Assembly (NCBI GenBank): GCA_938083085.1
Contig: CALLKX010000009.1
Span: 1 to 64,000 of the forward strand
Length of the DNA stretch: 64,000 bases
Direction of reading: 5' to 3'
Origin: an uncultured bacterium
Lineage (GTDB): Bacteria > Planctomycetota > UBA1135 > GCA-002686595
Every line of letters begins with the position of its first letter. Positions within the stretch are counted from its first letter, which is position 1. The notes under the pieces were generated by a model. It had not been told where the DNA came from. It made no database searches and saw only the letters and a program-made list of their open reading frames with translations. Made by a program: the position numbers and the translations under genes. This document shows, in pieces, positions 9,520-18,200 of the stretch.

Positions 9520-9553
9520 ACCCGCGGATCTCGTCAGGTCCGCGGGTCTCTCT
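9520..9553 (+). terminator. Rho-independent-type terminator after the S9 peptidase
   Basis: A perfect 9-bp stem (acccgcgga at 9520-9528 with tccgcgggt at 9539-9547), a 10-base loop and a pyrimidine/T-rich tail (ctctcttt). Confidence 0.65.
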
Positions 9554-9600
9554 TTGCTGGAGTACCAGGGTCCGTCCCTCGCTCGGCACCTCCGCCCCGC

Positions 9601-9642
9601 CTCTGGCGCCCCGACTCTGGCGCCCCGACTCTGGCGCCCCTC
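9601..9642. repeat. 14-bp tandem repeat, three copies
   Basis: Three head-to-tail copies of ctctggcgccccga, the last one diverging at its final bases, lie just upstream of the SASA esterase gene. Copies are nearly identical, suggesting recent slippage. No function is evident. Confidence 0.8.
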
Positions 9643-9729
9643 CCCGGCATGAAACCTCACTCTTCGAACGGCTTCTCGAACGCCCCGCTCCGCCGAGGCC
9701 TGGAGCCTGCGTCCACGGCGGTCCCCGAG

Positions 9730-11283
9730 ATGAAGCGCCGCGGGCGCGTCGCCCTGGCGGTCCTGCGGGGCGTCGTGGGCGCCCTCGGGCTCGCGGGGCT
9801 CGCCGCCGGCCAGGGGGCGCTCAGCGCCGACCGCGCATTCGGGAGCCACATGGTTCTCCAGCGCCGCCAACCGATCCAGGTCTGGGGACTCGCCAGCCCT
9901 GGTGCGGAGGTTGAGGTGGTCCTATCGGAGGAGCGCGCCGAGGCGATCGCTGGCGCAGACGGGCGCTGGCGAGCCGAGCTTGGCGCCATGGAGGCCGGCG
10001 GCCCCCACTCGCTCACGCTGCGCTCCGAGGCGCGTGAGGTGACCCTCGAGGACGTGCTCGTGGGCGAGGTCTGGGTCTGCGCCGGCCAGTCGAACATGCG
10101 CTGGACCCTGGGCCAGAGCGCGGCCGCGGAGGAGATGCTCGCCGCCGCCTATATCCCGGAGCTGCGCCTGCTCGACCTCGTGGGCGAGGCCTATCCGAGC
10201 TCCCGCGCATGGAGCGACGATGAGCTCGCGAAGTGCTCCCCCGAACGCTACTACCGGACGTCCGGCTGGGCGGTCTCCAGCCCCGCCTCAGCGCGTCCGT
10301 TCTCCGCGGTCGCCTGGGCCTTCGGCCGCGACCTCCAGGCCCGGCTCGGCGTGCCCGTGGGCCTCATCCACAACGCCATCGGCGGCACCTGCACCGAGGC
10401 CTACATCAGCCCCGAGCGGCTCCGCAACGAGCCGGAGCTCGCGGACGGGGAAGGGTGGCTGACGGACCCCCGCGCCCCCGAGTGGCCCAGGCAGCGCGGC
10501 CGGGAGAACCTGGCGCGCTGGTTCGCTGCGCCCGAGGGCCCCATGCCCGGCCACCCCTTCCAGCCTGGCTTCCTTCACCAGGCCGCCATCGCCCCCCTGG
10601 CGGGGCTCGGCCTCGCCGGGGCCATCTGGTATCAGGGCGAGTCGAACGCGACCCTGGCCGACATGCAGGTGGCCGCGGACCCCGCCTGGTGCCGGGCGAG
10701 CCTGACCGCGCTCATCGACGACTGGCGCGACACCTTCGCGAGGCCCGAGCTGCCCTTCCTCATGGTCCAGCTCCCCGGCATGGGGCGCGCGTGGATGGCG
10801 TACCGGGAGGTCCAGCGCGAGGTGGCCAAGCTGCCCGGGGTCGAGCTTGCCGTGACCCTCGACCTGGGCCACCCCACCGACGTCCACCCCCGCCGCAAGC
10901 GCGAGGTCGGCGCCCGCCTCGCGGGCCTCGCGCTCCACGGCGTCTATGGCCAGGACCTCCCGCGGAGCCCCGCTGCTCGGTCCGCTGCCCGCCGAGGATC
11001 AGACGGCGTGGTCCGTATCTCCCAGGCCGACGGCACGCTCCGCACCCGCGACGGGGAGGCCGTTCGAGGCGTGGAGGTGCAGGGCACGGACGGGGACTGG
11101 CACCCGGCCCGCGCGATCATCCAGGGCTCGGACCTCATGGTGAGCTCCCCCAAGGCGCCCGTCCCCAGAGCCGTGCGCTACGCATGGGCGCCTATCCCCG
11201 ACGTGAACGTCGTGGGGTCCACGGGTCTCCCCCTCGGCCCCTTCGTGGAACCCCTGCGCAACGGGCCCTCCGGGGACAGATGA
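9730..11283 (+). CDS. Sialate O-acetylesterase (SASA/DUF303 family), exported
   Basis: A 517-residue SGNH-like carbohydrate esterase. ATG 9730 opens a signal peptide (MKRRGRVALAVLRGVVGALG); an in-frame ATG at 9649 would add 27 non-signal residues. The nucleophile is Ser121 in AGQSNM, and the second block 'WYQGESNA' lies near residue 300. The catalytic Asp-His pair is in 'PTDVHPRRK'. An N-terminal beta domain ('MVLQRRQPIQVWGLASPGAEV') precedes the catalytic part, as in sialate-9-O-acetylesterases. It should remove O-acetyl groups from sialic acid or from other acetylated glycans in the periplasm. Three further SASA domains occur in this window, pointing to a lifestyle of polysaccharide use. 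Confidence 0.9.
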   Translation: MKRRGRVALAVLRGVVGALGLAGLAAGQGALSADRAFGSHMVLQRRQPIQVWGLASPGAEVEVVLSEERAEAIAGADGRWRAELGAMEAGGPHSLTLRSEAREVTLEDVLVGEVWVCAGQSNMRWTLGQSAAAEEMLAAAYIPELRLLDLVGEAYPSSRAWSDDELAKCSPERYYRTSGWAVSSPASARPFSAVAWAFGRDLQARLGVPVGLIHNAIGGTCTEAYISPERLRNEPELADGEGWLTDPRAPEWPRQRGRENLARWFAAPEGPMPGHPFQPGFLHQAAIAPLAGLGLAGAIWYQGESNATLADMQVAADPAWCRASLTALIDDWRDTFARPELPFLMVQLPGMGRAWMAYREVQREVAKLPGVELAVTLDLGHPTDVHPRRKREVGARLAGLALHGVYGQDLPRSPAARSAARRGSDGVVRISQADGTLRTRDGEAVRGVEVQGTDGDWHPARAIIQGSDLMVSSPKAPVPRAVRYAWAPIPDVNVVGSTGLPLGPFVEPLRNGPSGDR

Positions 11284-11703
11284 CGCCCCGGGTGGCTCAA
11301 GCCACGATGCGAAGCGACCGCGCAGGTCCGCCTGAAGCCCGGTCGGGCCAGGGCGACCGGTGCGCGTGACCCCCTTGGCCCGAGAAGCTGGCCCGAGGAG
11401 CTGGACGGGGAAGCTGGAACGAGAAGCTGAACCGGGTGCCCGCCGACCCTGGTCCTGATCGGGGGTCGACACGAGGTTTTGGGAAGAAGCCTGTCGTCCC
11501 CGAGGCCCCCCATTGCACGTGACCCTGCGCACCACGGCACCAGCCCCCCGGCCGCCCCACCCCTCCCATGACTCGGGGGCCTCCGGGTAGCTCCAAGCCA
11601 AATCAACCCGCGTTGCGCGACCTCCTCCGCCCATCGGAGCTACTGCGCAGCGCCTTCTCTTGGTCCTTCGTGGGTGGCTCCCGCCTCTGCCCAGAGACCC
11701 ACG
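11284..11703. other. Intergenic stretch, no gene seen
   Basis: Between the SASA esterase and the haem-motif protein I find no credible coding frame. The stretch contains a 13-bp tandem repeat (11381-11432, listed separately). No clear promoter or terminator is visible. Confidence 0.4.
11381..11432. repeat. Degenerate 13-bp tandem repeat, four copies
   Basis: Four units of the type cgagaagctggcc run head to tail with two to four differences between copies. The run is intergenic with no known role. Confidence 0.7.
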
Positions 11704-14700
11704 ATGAATCACACGCAGCCGTTCCTCCGCAGGCATCGAGGCCTGACCATCTTCTTCGGACTCACCGCCCTGGCCCTGATCTCCGCCCTTCCAGGTACGA
11801 GCACTCAGCTCGGCGCGGGAAGCGCCCTCCCGAATCACAAGGGCGGGGTCCACGGCACGGTCTACGTCGCCGGCCCAGCCGCCACGGGCAGCACTCTTGC
11901 CAGCAGGATCCCCGTGCCGGACCACACCATGCGTCTGCTGGATTCCACGACGGGTGCGCTGGTTGCGGAGGCCACCACCGACGTCTTCGGCCGCTACTAC
12001 TTCCCGCCCCAGGAACTCGGTGTGTACTCCCTCACCTGGCAGCTCCAGAGCGGCTGGAGGGGGGGCGCCTACGCGGACCCCTTGGTGATCGAGAAGGGGA
12101 CCGTTACCCCAGACCAGGTTCGTCTCCGCCCGGTGCCTGGCAACGTCGTGGTGGTCGGGACGGTCACCCTGCGTGACGGCAGCACCGCGGGGATCATCGA
12201 CGAATACTTCGGCCTTGAGGTCACCCCCGAGGTCAGCCTGAGCGGCCTCACGGGCGCCCCGATCGCTGGCCCCGTCCGGGCCAACGCCGGCGGCGGCTAT
12301 GCCCTCTCGGGCCGGGCGCAGCAGGCCGCGGTACGGCTCGAGGCCAGGGTCGAGGCGGCCTCCTCCAGCCGCTCGATCCCCTTCCGCAAGGGCCCCCCCC
12401 AGGTCCAGGACGTCGCGCTCCCGAACACCGCGCCGCGAATCAACGAGCTGTACCTCGCGGACACCTCAGGCAAAGGCGTTCGCGGCGCCATGGCAGGCGA
12501 TACGTTGACGTCCGTCGATGACATCTTCGACGGGGACAGTGATCCCGTGAGCATCAACTGGCGCCCGGAGTTCACCACCGCGGCGGGCGCGCTGACCCAG
12601 GCCGGCAACCAGGTGGACTGGACGCTCCCCAACATCGCAGGAGGGTACTCCCTCTATGCGATGGTCAGCGATGGGCGAGGTGGCTACGCGAAGGGCTCCG
12701 TGCGGGCCACGATCGGGAAGACGCAGGAGGTCTTCAGCGGACGGGCGACCGATCGGTCCACGGGCGATCCGATCGCCGGCGCTGAGGTCGAGGTCAATCA
12801 GCAGCGAACGGTGACCGACGCCACCGGCAACTACGAGCTCCGCGTACCGATCGCAGAGCGCTATGTCCTGAACGTACGCAGCGCGAACTACGCGCTGGCA
12901 GGACGAGGCTTCGATGACGGGGACCGGGGCCGCACCTGGCGCATGGTCCGTCGCGAACGGACGGTCTTTGATCCAACCCGACCCGTGCGGCTGGTCGACA
13001 AGCGACGAGAGCTCGGAGACCGGCGACCGGCGACGCTTCGGATCCCTCCCAACACCCTCGTGGACCCGAGCGGGAACCTCCCTACCGGCAACCTCACGGC
13101 GTCCTTCGCCACCATCGACGTGACCGACGGGGAGTCCGCCAGCGACTACACGGCGACCCTGAACGGACGGGATACCGGTTTGATGTCCTACGGCGTCCTC
13201 TCCGTCGAGATCACCGACGCCGCGGGCCAGGAGTACCAGATCCGCTCCGGAGGCCGCGCACGACTCATCATGCCCATCGCCGGCACCCGAGAGGGTCAGG
13301 TGCCGGCGGGCGCACCGGACCTCGTCCCCGTCTGGTCGTATGACGAGTCCGGGGGCCGCTGGATGAAGACCGGTGAGGCCCAGCTCGACCGGGCCAGCGC
13401 GAGCTATGTCGGCACCGTGAACCACTTCTCGGAGATCAACGTCGACGCGCCGGGTGCGGACAGTTGCATCCGGGTGCTGGTGGACCCCTCGCTCATCGGA
13501 AAGACCCTCCGCGTCTCCGACGTCGCGGGCGACGGGATCGACTACACCGAGGTCGAGGAGGACGAGCTGGACCAGCCGCTCAACGTCATCTACACGATCC
13601 CACCCTCGCAGCTCGTTCGTCTCGAGGTCCTCGACAGCCCGGGGGGCTCTCCCATTCCGGGCGTCGTGATCGAGCGCTTTGACGCGGGTAACCCCTCTGC
13701 GGGTTGGGAGCGGCTCGAAGACGGTGCCGGGGATCCTCTGGACGAGGTCATGGCCGGCGGGATCTCAACGCCGGTCTTCCCGGAGTACCCCTACTCCCAG
13801 AGCCCGATCACGGTGTACCTGAAGCAAGAGGCCTCCTCCTCCGGCCCCTTCCTCGTCTACAAGGGAGCAGGCTCCCAGACCGCGGCGCTCCAGTACTACG
13901 ACCAGGTCAACCCGCAGATCGCTGGAGACGGCAACCGGGACACCCTGCAGGAGTGGTGGGCCCACAACGGATTCCAGCCTGATGGATCGGTGATCACCGT
14001 GGGGAACGAGACCTACGCGCGGACCAGCTACCTCAACAACAACGACCTCGGGTCCGGCCGCGACATGCACCTGTATGGCCGCGAGGACGGGACCTCCGCT
14101 GCCTGGGTCTCCAACTACGGCCAGTTCAACCAGGACCAAGGGAACGCAGACCTGGCCCTCAGCCAGGACAACGACGGAGATCTCGTCGCCACCGTCTGCA
14201 TGGAGTTCAGCCCCATGGAGGACGCGGCAGGACAGTTCCTGGACCTCAACGACAGCGTCTTCACCCCCGCAAACTTCGCTTCCCTGACGGACTACCTCGA
14301 GGCGGTCAAGGCGAACTCCGTCGTCAAGTTCTTCGTCTATGCGGACGCAGATGGCGCCCCAGAGGACGAACTTCAGATCGCGGCAGACCTCGATGGCTAC
14401 GGACCCAAGTTCATCCCCAATCTGTGTCTCAACTGCCACGGCGGTTCAGCACAGCAGGAGTACCTGAGCCCTTCGAGCTGCAGCATCAACGCCTACTTCC
14501 GAGAGCTCGACTACCACACCTACCGCTTCCCCGGCGGGGCATTGACGCCGACAGCTGTCGAGCAAGAGGCCTTCAAAGTCCAGAACGAGATCGTCTTGGG
14601 CTCCGCGGACTCGCTGATCTCCAGCGATGCCATCAAGGAGTTGATCGATATCTGGTATCGAAGCGGACCCAACGACATCGAGCAAGACGACAGCATCTTC

Positions 14701-15027
14701 AACAACGGTGCGCCCGTCGCGGACTCCTTCCCCCCTGCATGGAACACCGCGCTGGACTCTCAGGCCCTGTACGCCCATGTGGTCGGTCGCTCATGCCGCA
14801 CGTGCCACATCGCCTTCGGAGAACAGGACGGCTCCCCTTCGAACCTCTCCTTCAACAGCGCGTCCTCGTTCGAAGTCGGGGGTAACGCGAGATTCCTGCT
14901 GGAGGGTCTCGCCAGCGACCCGCCTCAGCTCTTCAGCCCGATGCCCCACGCGGCCGTCACCTACCGGAACTTCTGGACGTCCTATGCGCCCTCCCAGCCC
15001 CAGGAGGTGATCGACTTCATTGACTGA
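11704..15027 (+). CDS. Large secreted protein with regulatory-like beta repeats and two haem c motifs
   Basis: A 1107-residue exported protein. ATG 11704 gives a long signal/anchor sequence (MNHTQPFLRRHRGLTIFFGL...). An in-frame ATG ten codons upstream is possible. The N-terminal half holds carboxypeptidase-regulatory-like repeats ('TTDVFGRYYFPPQELG', 'VTDATGNYELRVPIA'). From about residue 710 a different domain begins ('LQYYDQVNPQIAGDG...YLNNNDLGSGRDMHL'). It carries two CXXCH covalent haem sites, CLNCH at 908-912 and CRTCH at 1031-1035, with candidate distal ligands nearby. It is therefore likely a dihaem periplasmic or surface protein; whether it passes electrons or is only structural is open. 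No partner redox gene is adjacent. A strong terminator follows. Confidence 0.85.
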   Translation: MNHTQPFLRRHRGLTIFFGLTALALISALPGTSTQLGAGSALPNHKGGVHGTVYVAGPAATGSTLASRIPVPDHTMRLLDSTTGALVAEATTDVFGRYYFPPQELGVYSLTWQLQSGWRGGAYADPLVIEKGTVTPDQVRLRPVPGNVVVVGTVTLRDGSTAGIIDEYFGLEVTPEVSLSGLTGAPIAGPVRANAGGGYALSGRAQQAAVRLEARVEAASSSRSIPFRKGPPQVQDVALPNTAPRINELYLADTSGKGVRGAMAGDTLTSVDDIFDGDSDPVSINWRPEFTTAAGALTQAGNQVDWTLPNIAGGYSLYAMVSDGRGGYAKGSVRATIGKTQEVFSGRATDRSTGDPIAGAEVEVNQQRTVTDATGNYELRVPIAERYVLNVRSANYALAGRGFDDGDRGRTWRMVRRERTVFDPTRPVRLVDKRRELGDRRPATLRIPPNTLVDPSGNLPTGNLTASFATIDVTDGESASDYTATLNGRDTGLMSYGVLSVEITDAAGQEYQIRSGGRARLIMPIAGTREGQVPAGAPDLVPVWSYDESGGRWMKTGEAQLDRASASYVGTVNHFSEINVDAPGADSCIRVLVDPSLIGKTLRVSDVAGDGIDYTEVEEDELDQPLNVIYTIPPSQLVRLEVLDSPGGSPIPGVVIERFDAGNPSAGWERLEDGAGDPLDEVMAGGISTPVFPEYPYSQSPITVYLKQEASSSGPFLVYKGAGSQTAALQYYDQVNPQIAGDGNRDTLQEWWAHNGFQPDGSVITVGNETYARTSYLNNNDLGSGRDMHLYGREDGTSAAWVSNYGQFNQDQGNADLALSQDNDGDLVATVCMEFSPMEDAAGQFLDLNDSVFTPANFASLTDYLEAVKANSVVKFFVYADADGAPEDELQIAADLDGYGPKFIPNLCLNCHGGSAQQEYLSPSSCSINAYFRELDYHTYRFPGGALTPTAVEQEAFKVQNEIVLGSADSLISSDAIKELIDIWYRSGPNDIEQDDSIFNNGAPVADSFPPAWNTALDSQALYAHVVGRSCRTCHIAFGEQDGSPSNLSFNSASSFEVGGNARFLLEGLASDPPQLFSPMPHAAVTYRNFWTSYAPSQPQEVIDFID

Positions 15028-15050
15028 GCCGAGAGGGCACAAGCCCTGAA

Positions 15051-15095
15051 CACGCCCCCAACAGTCACCGCTGTCGGGGGCGTGTTCCTGTCTTC
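15051..15095 (+). terminator. Strong intrinsic terminator between convergent genes
   Basis: The stem cacgccccc (15051-15059) pairs with gggggcgtg (15076-15084), and acag/ctgt extends it inside after one mismatch. A six-base loop and a T-rich tail (ttcctgtcttcctc) complete it. It could serve the haem-protein gene on the plus strand. Confidence 0.75.
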
Positions 15096-15201
15096 CTCGA
15101 GGCCCGCGCGGCGTGCGAGCCAACGCGATCGACCAGCGCTGTGGTCCGGGCGCCACTGGCGGTGGCGGGACCCGGCTCCAACCAACAGGTCGCTCGAGGC
15201 C

Positions 15202-18200
15202 TCAGCGCACTCGAAGCGCCGCAGCCGTCGCCCCGTCCACCAGAGAGTCCGGCGGCCCGGACGCCATGAGGCTCCCGCCGCCCGCGCCGCTGGAGGGGCC
15301 GAGGTCGATGACATGGTCGCAGGCCGCGATGAGGGAGAGCCGGTGCTCGGCCATGAGGATCAGGTCGCCGCCGCTCGCGAGGTCGCGCAGGACCTCGACC
15401 AGCCGCTGCACGTCCGCCTCATGCAGGCCCGTGGCGGGCTCGTCCAACAGGTGCAGGGTGGGCCCGCCCCTGGCGACGAGGCCCATGGCGAGGGTGAGGC
15501 GCTGGACCTCACCGCCCGACAGCTCCCCGACGGCGCGTCCGAGCGCCAGGTGGCCGAGGCCCAGGCGCCCGAGGCTCTCGAGGCCGCGGAGGAGCTTGCC
15601 CCCGACGGACGCGCGCTCCAGCGCAGCGCGGAGCTCCTCTGCCGGGGCGGCCATGAAGTCCGCGACCGACCGGCCCTGCCAGCGAACGCCGAGGACCTCG
15701 GGTCGATACCGCAGCCCCCCACAGTCCGGGCAAGGGAGGTCGAGGTCCGCCATGAAGTCCATGGGGACGCGCTCCCTGCCGGAGCCACGGCAACCCGTGC
15801 ACCGGCCCGCCGGGCTGGTGAAGGAGAAGGCCCCGCGGGCGAGCCCCGTTCCCTTGGCCTCGGCGGCGAAGATGGACTGCACCGCCCCCATGAGCCCCAG
15901 CGCGGTCACGACGGTGGACGCCTCGGTGGGCCGGCGCGAGCTGCTGATCTCCGCAAACACCGCGGGGGCTCCGCGCCCCTCGGGGCCGCGTACGTCCTCG
16001 CACTGCACGGGGTTGCCTGAGCGTACGCTCGGCTCGATCACGTCGAAGAGCAGGCTCGACTTCCCGCTGCCGGAGACCCCGGTCACCGCCACGAGCCCCG
16101 CCGCGGGGAGCGCCACGTCGATCCCCTTGAGGTGGTGCGCGCGGCAGCCCTCGAAGGCCAAGGTCAGCGGCAGTGGCGTACGGTCGCCGTCGAAATCGCC
16201 CTCGGCCGCGAGGGCGCGCGCGGTCGGCCCATCCCCGGCCAAGACCTCGGCGGGGCTCCCGGCGGCGGTCACCTCTCCCCCTGCTTCGCCCGCGCCCGGG
16301 CCGAGCTCGATCAGGTGGTCGGCGGCGCGCAGGACGGCGGGGTCGTGCTCCACGAGGACGACGGTGTTTCCTCCGTCAGCGAACCCCGCCAGCAGCTCCA
16401 TGAGTCCCTCAACATCCCGGGCGTGCAGCCCGCTCGTGGGCTCATCGAGCACCAGGGTCACCCCCGCGAGCCCCGCGCGCAGCACGCTCGCGAGCCGCGT
16501 GCGCTGGAGCTCGCCGCCGGAGAGCGTCGGGCTCCGGCGCGAGAGCTGGAGGTGCCCGAGCCCCAGGGACACCAGCGATGCAACGCGCTCGCGCACCTCG
16601 GGCATCAGCGCCTCGCGGACGGCGGCCTGCCCCCTGTCGAGCTCGAGCACGCCGAGCCCCTCGAGCAGGCCGTCGACGGGGAGATCGAGGAGCTCGGGCA
16701 GCGTCCGGCCGCCCAGCACCACGCTACGCGCGAGCGGGCCAAGGCGCGTCCCTTCGCAGGCCTCGCAGGGGCTCGGCGCCAGGGGCTCGGCCCAGCTCGC
16801 AAAGCTCTTCTGCTTGACCCGGCGCTGGGCCTCGCGCTCGGCGAGGGCCAGCATGCCGTCCCAGGTCGCCTCGAACTCGTGTGTGCCCTTCCCCTCGCCC
16901 GCCTGACCGCCCTCGGCGAGCTTCCACCGCACCAGCAGGACCTCGCCTGAGCCTGCGCCCCTGAGCGCGAGCTCTTGAGCCACCTCGTCCAGCTCGGCGA
17001 AGGGCCGGTCCCAGTCCACGGACGGCCCCGCGGCCCGCAGGGTGGCGAGGAACTGGCCGTCCGCCTCACCGAGGTACTTGCCGACCCGCGTCCCATCCAT
17101 GGCGCCCGCAGTGATCGGGCGCGAGGGATCCGTGATCAGCTGCGCCGGGTCGCAGCGCGAGACGGAGCCCTGGCCCTCGCAGGCGGCGCACGCCCCCGCG
17201 GCCCGATCGGGGCTGAAGTGCTCGGCCTGGAGGCTCGCCCGGGTCCCGTCGAGCGTGCCGGCGCGGGAGAAGAGCAGGCGCAGGAGCGGGCCGAGCTCGC
17301 TCTGGGTGGCGACCGTGGAGCGCTGGCCGGCACGGGCCTGCTGCTGGCGGAGCGAGATGACCGGACCGAGCCCCTCGGCGCCGTCCAGCTCCGGCCGCGC
17401 GAGGCGCTTCATGTGGCGGCGAACCTGAAACGGGAGGCTCTCGGAGAAGCGCTGCCAAGCCTCCCCCGCCAGGGTGTCGAAGGCCAAGGAGGTCTTGCCG
17501 CTGCCCGACACGCCGCAGACCGCCGTGACCCGCCCGCGGGGGAAGTCCACGTCCACCGAGCGGAGATTATGGGTCCGCACGCCCCGGAGCTGGATCGTGT
17601 CCGAGCGCACCACGGGCGGACGAGGCGCTCGAGCCGCCGCGGGCGCCTCACCGACGCCGGGCGCCACCGGCCGCGCGACTCCGTCCACCACGTCCACCCG
17701 CCGATCCGCCGCCGCCCACAGGCCGCGGTGGTGGCTGATGGCCAGCACCGTGTGCCCTGCCTGGATGAGCTGGCCCAGGCTACGAACGAGCCGCTCCACG
17801 TCGCTGGGGTGAAGGCCGCGGTCCGGCTCGTCGAGGGCCACCAGGGTCGGCGCGCTCCCCGCCTCCCCGAGCAGGGTGGCGAGCTTGACGCGCTGGGCCT
17901 CGCCGCGGCTGAGGCGGTTGGACGGGAAACCGAGGGGGACGTGGCCGAGGCCGAGGTCGTCCATCGCCGCGCACAGAGCCAGCGCTGGCGGGTCGTCCGC
18001 AAAGAAGTCCCGCGCCTCGGCGACCGTGAGCGTCAGGACGTCGGCGACCGTCTTGCCGTGAAGCCGCACGGCCAGGGACTCCGGGCGATATCGGGCTCCG
18101 GCGCAGGCGTCGCACTCGAGTTCCAGGTCTTCCAACAGGTGGAGCCCGACCCTCTGCACGCCGAGCCCTTCACAGGTCGAACAGCGCCCCTCCTTCGAGT

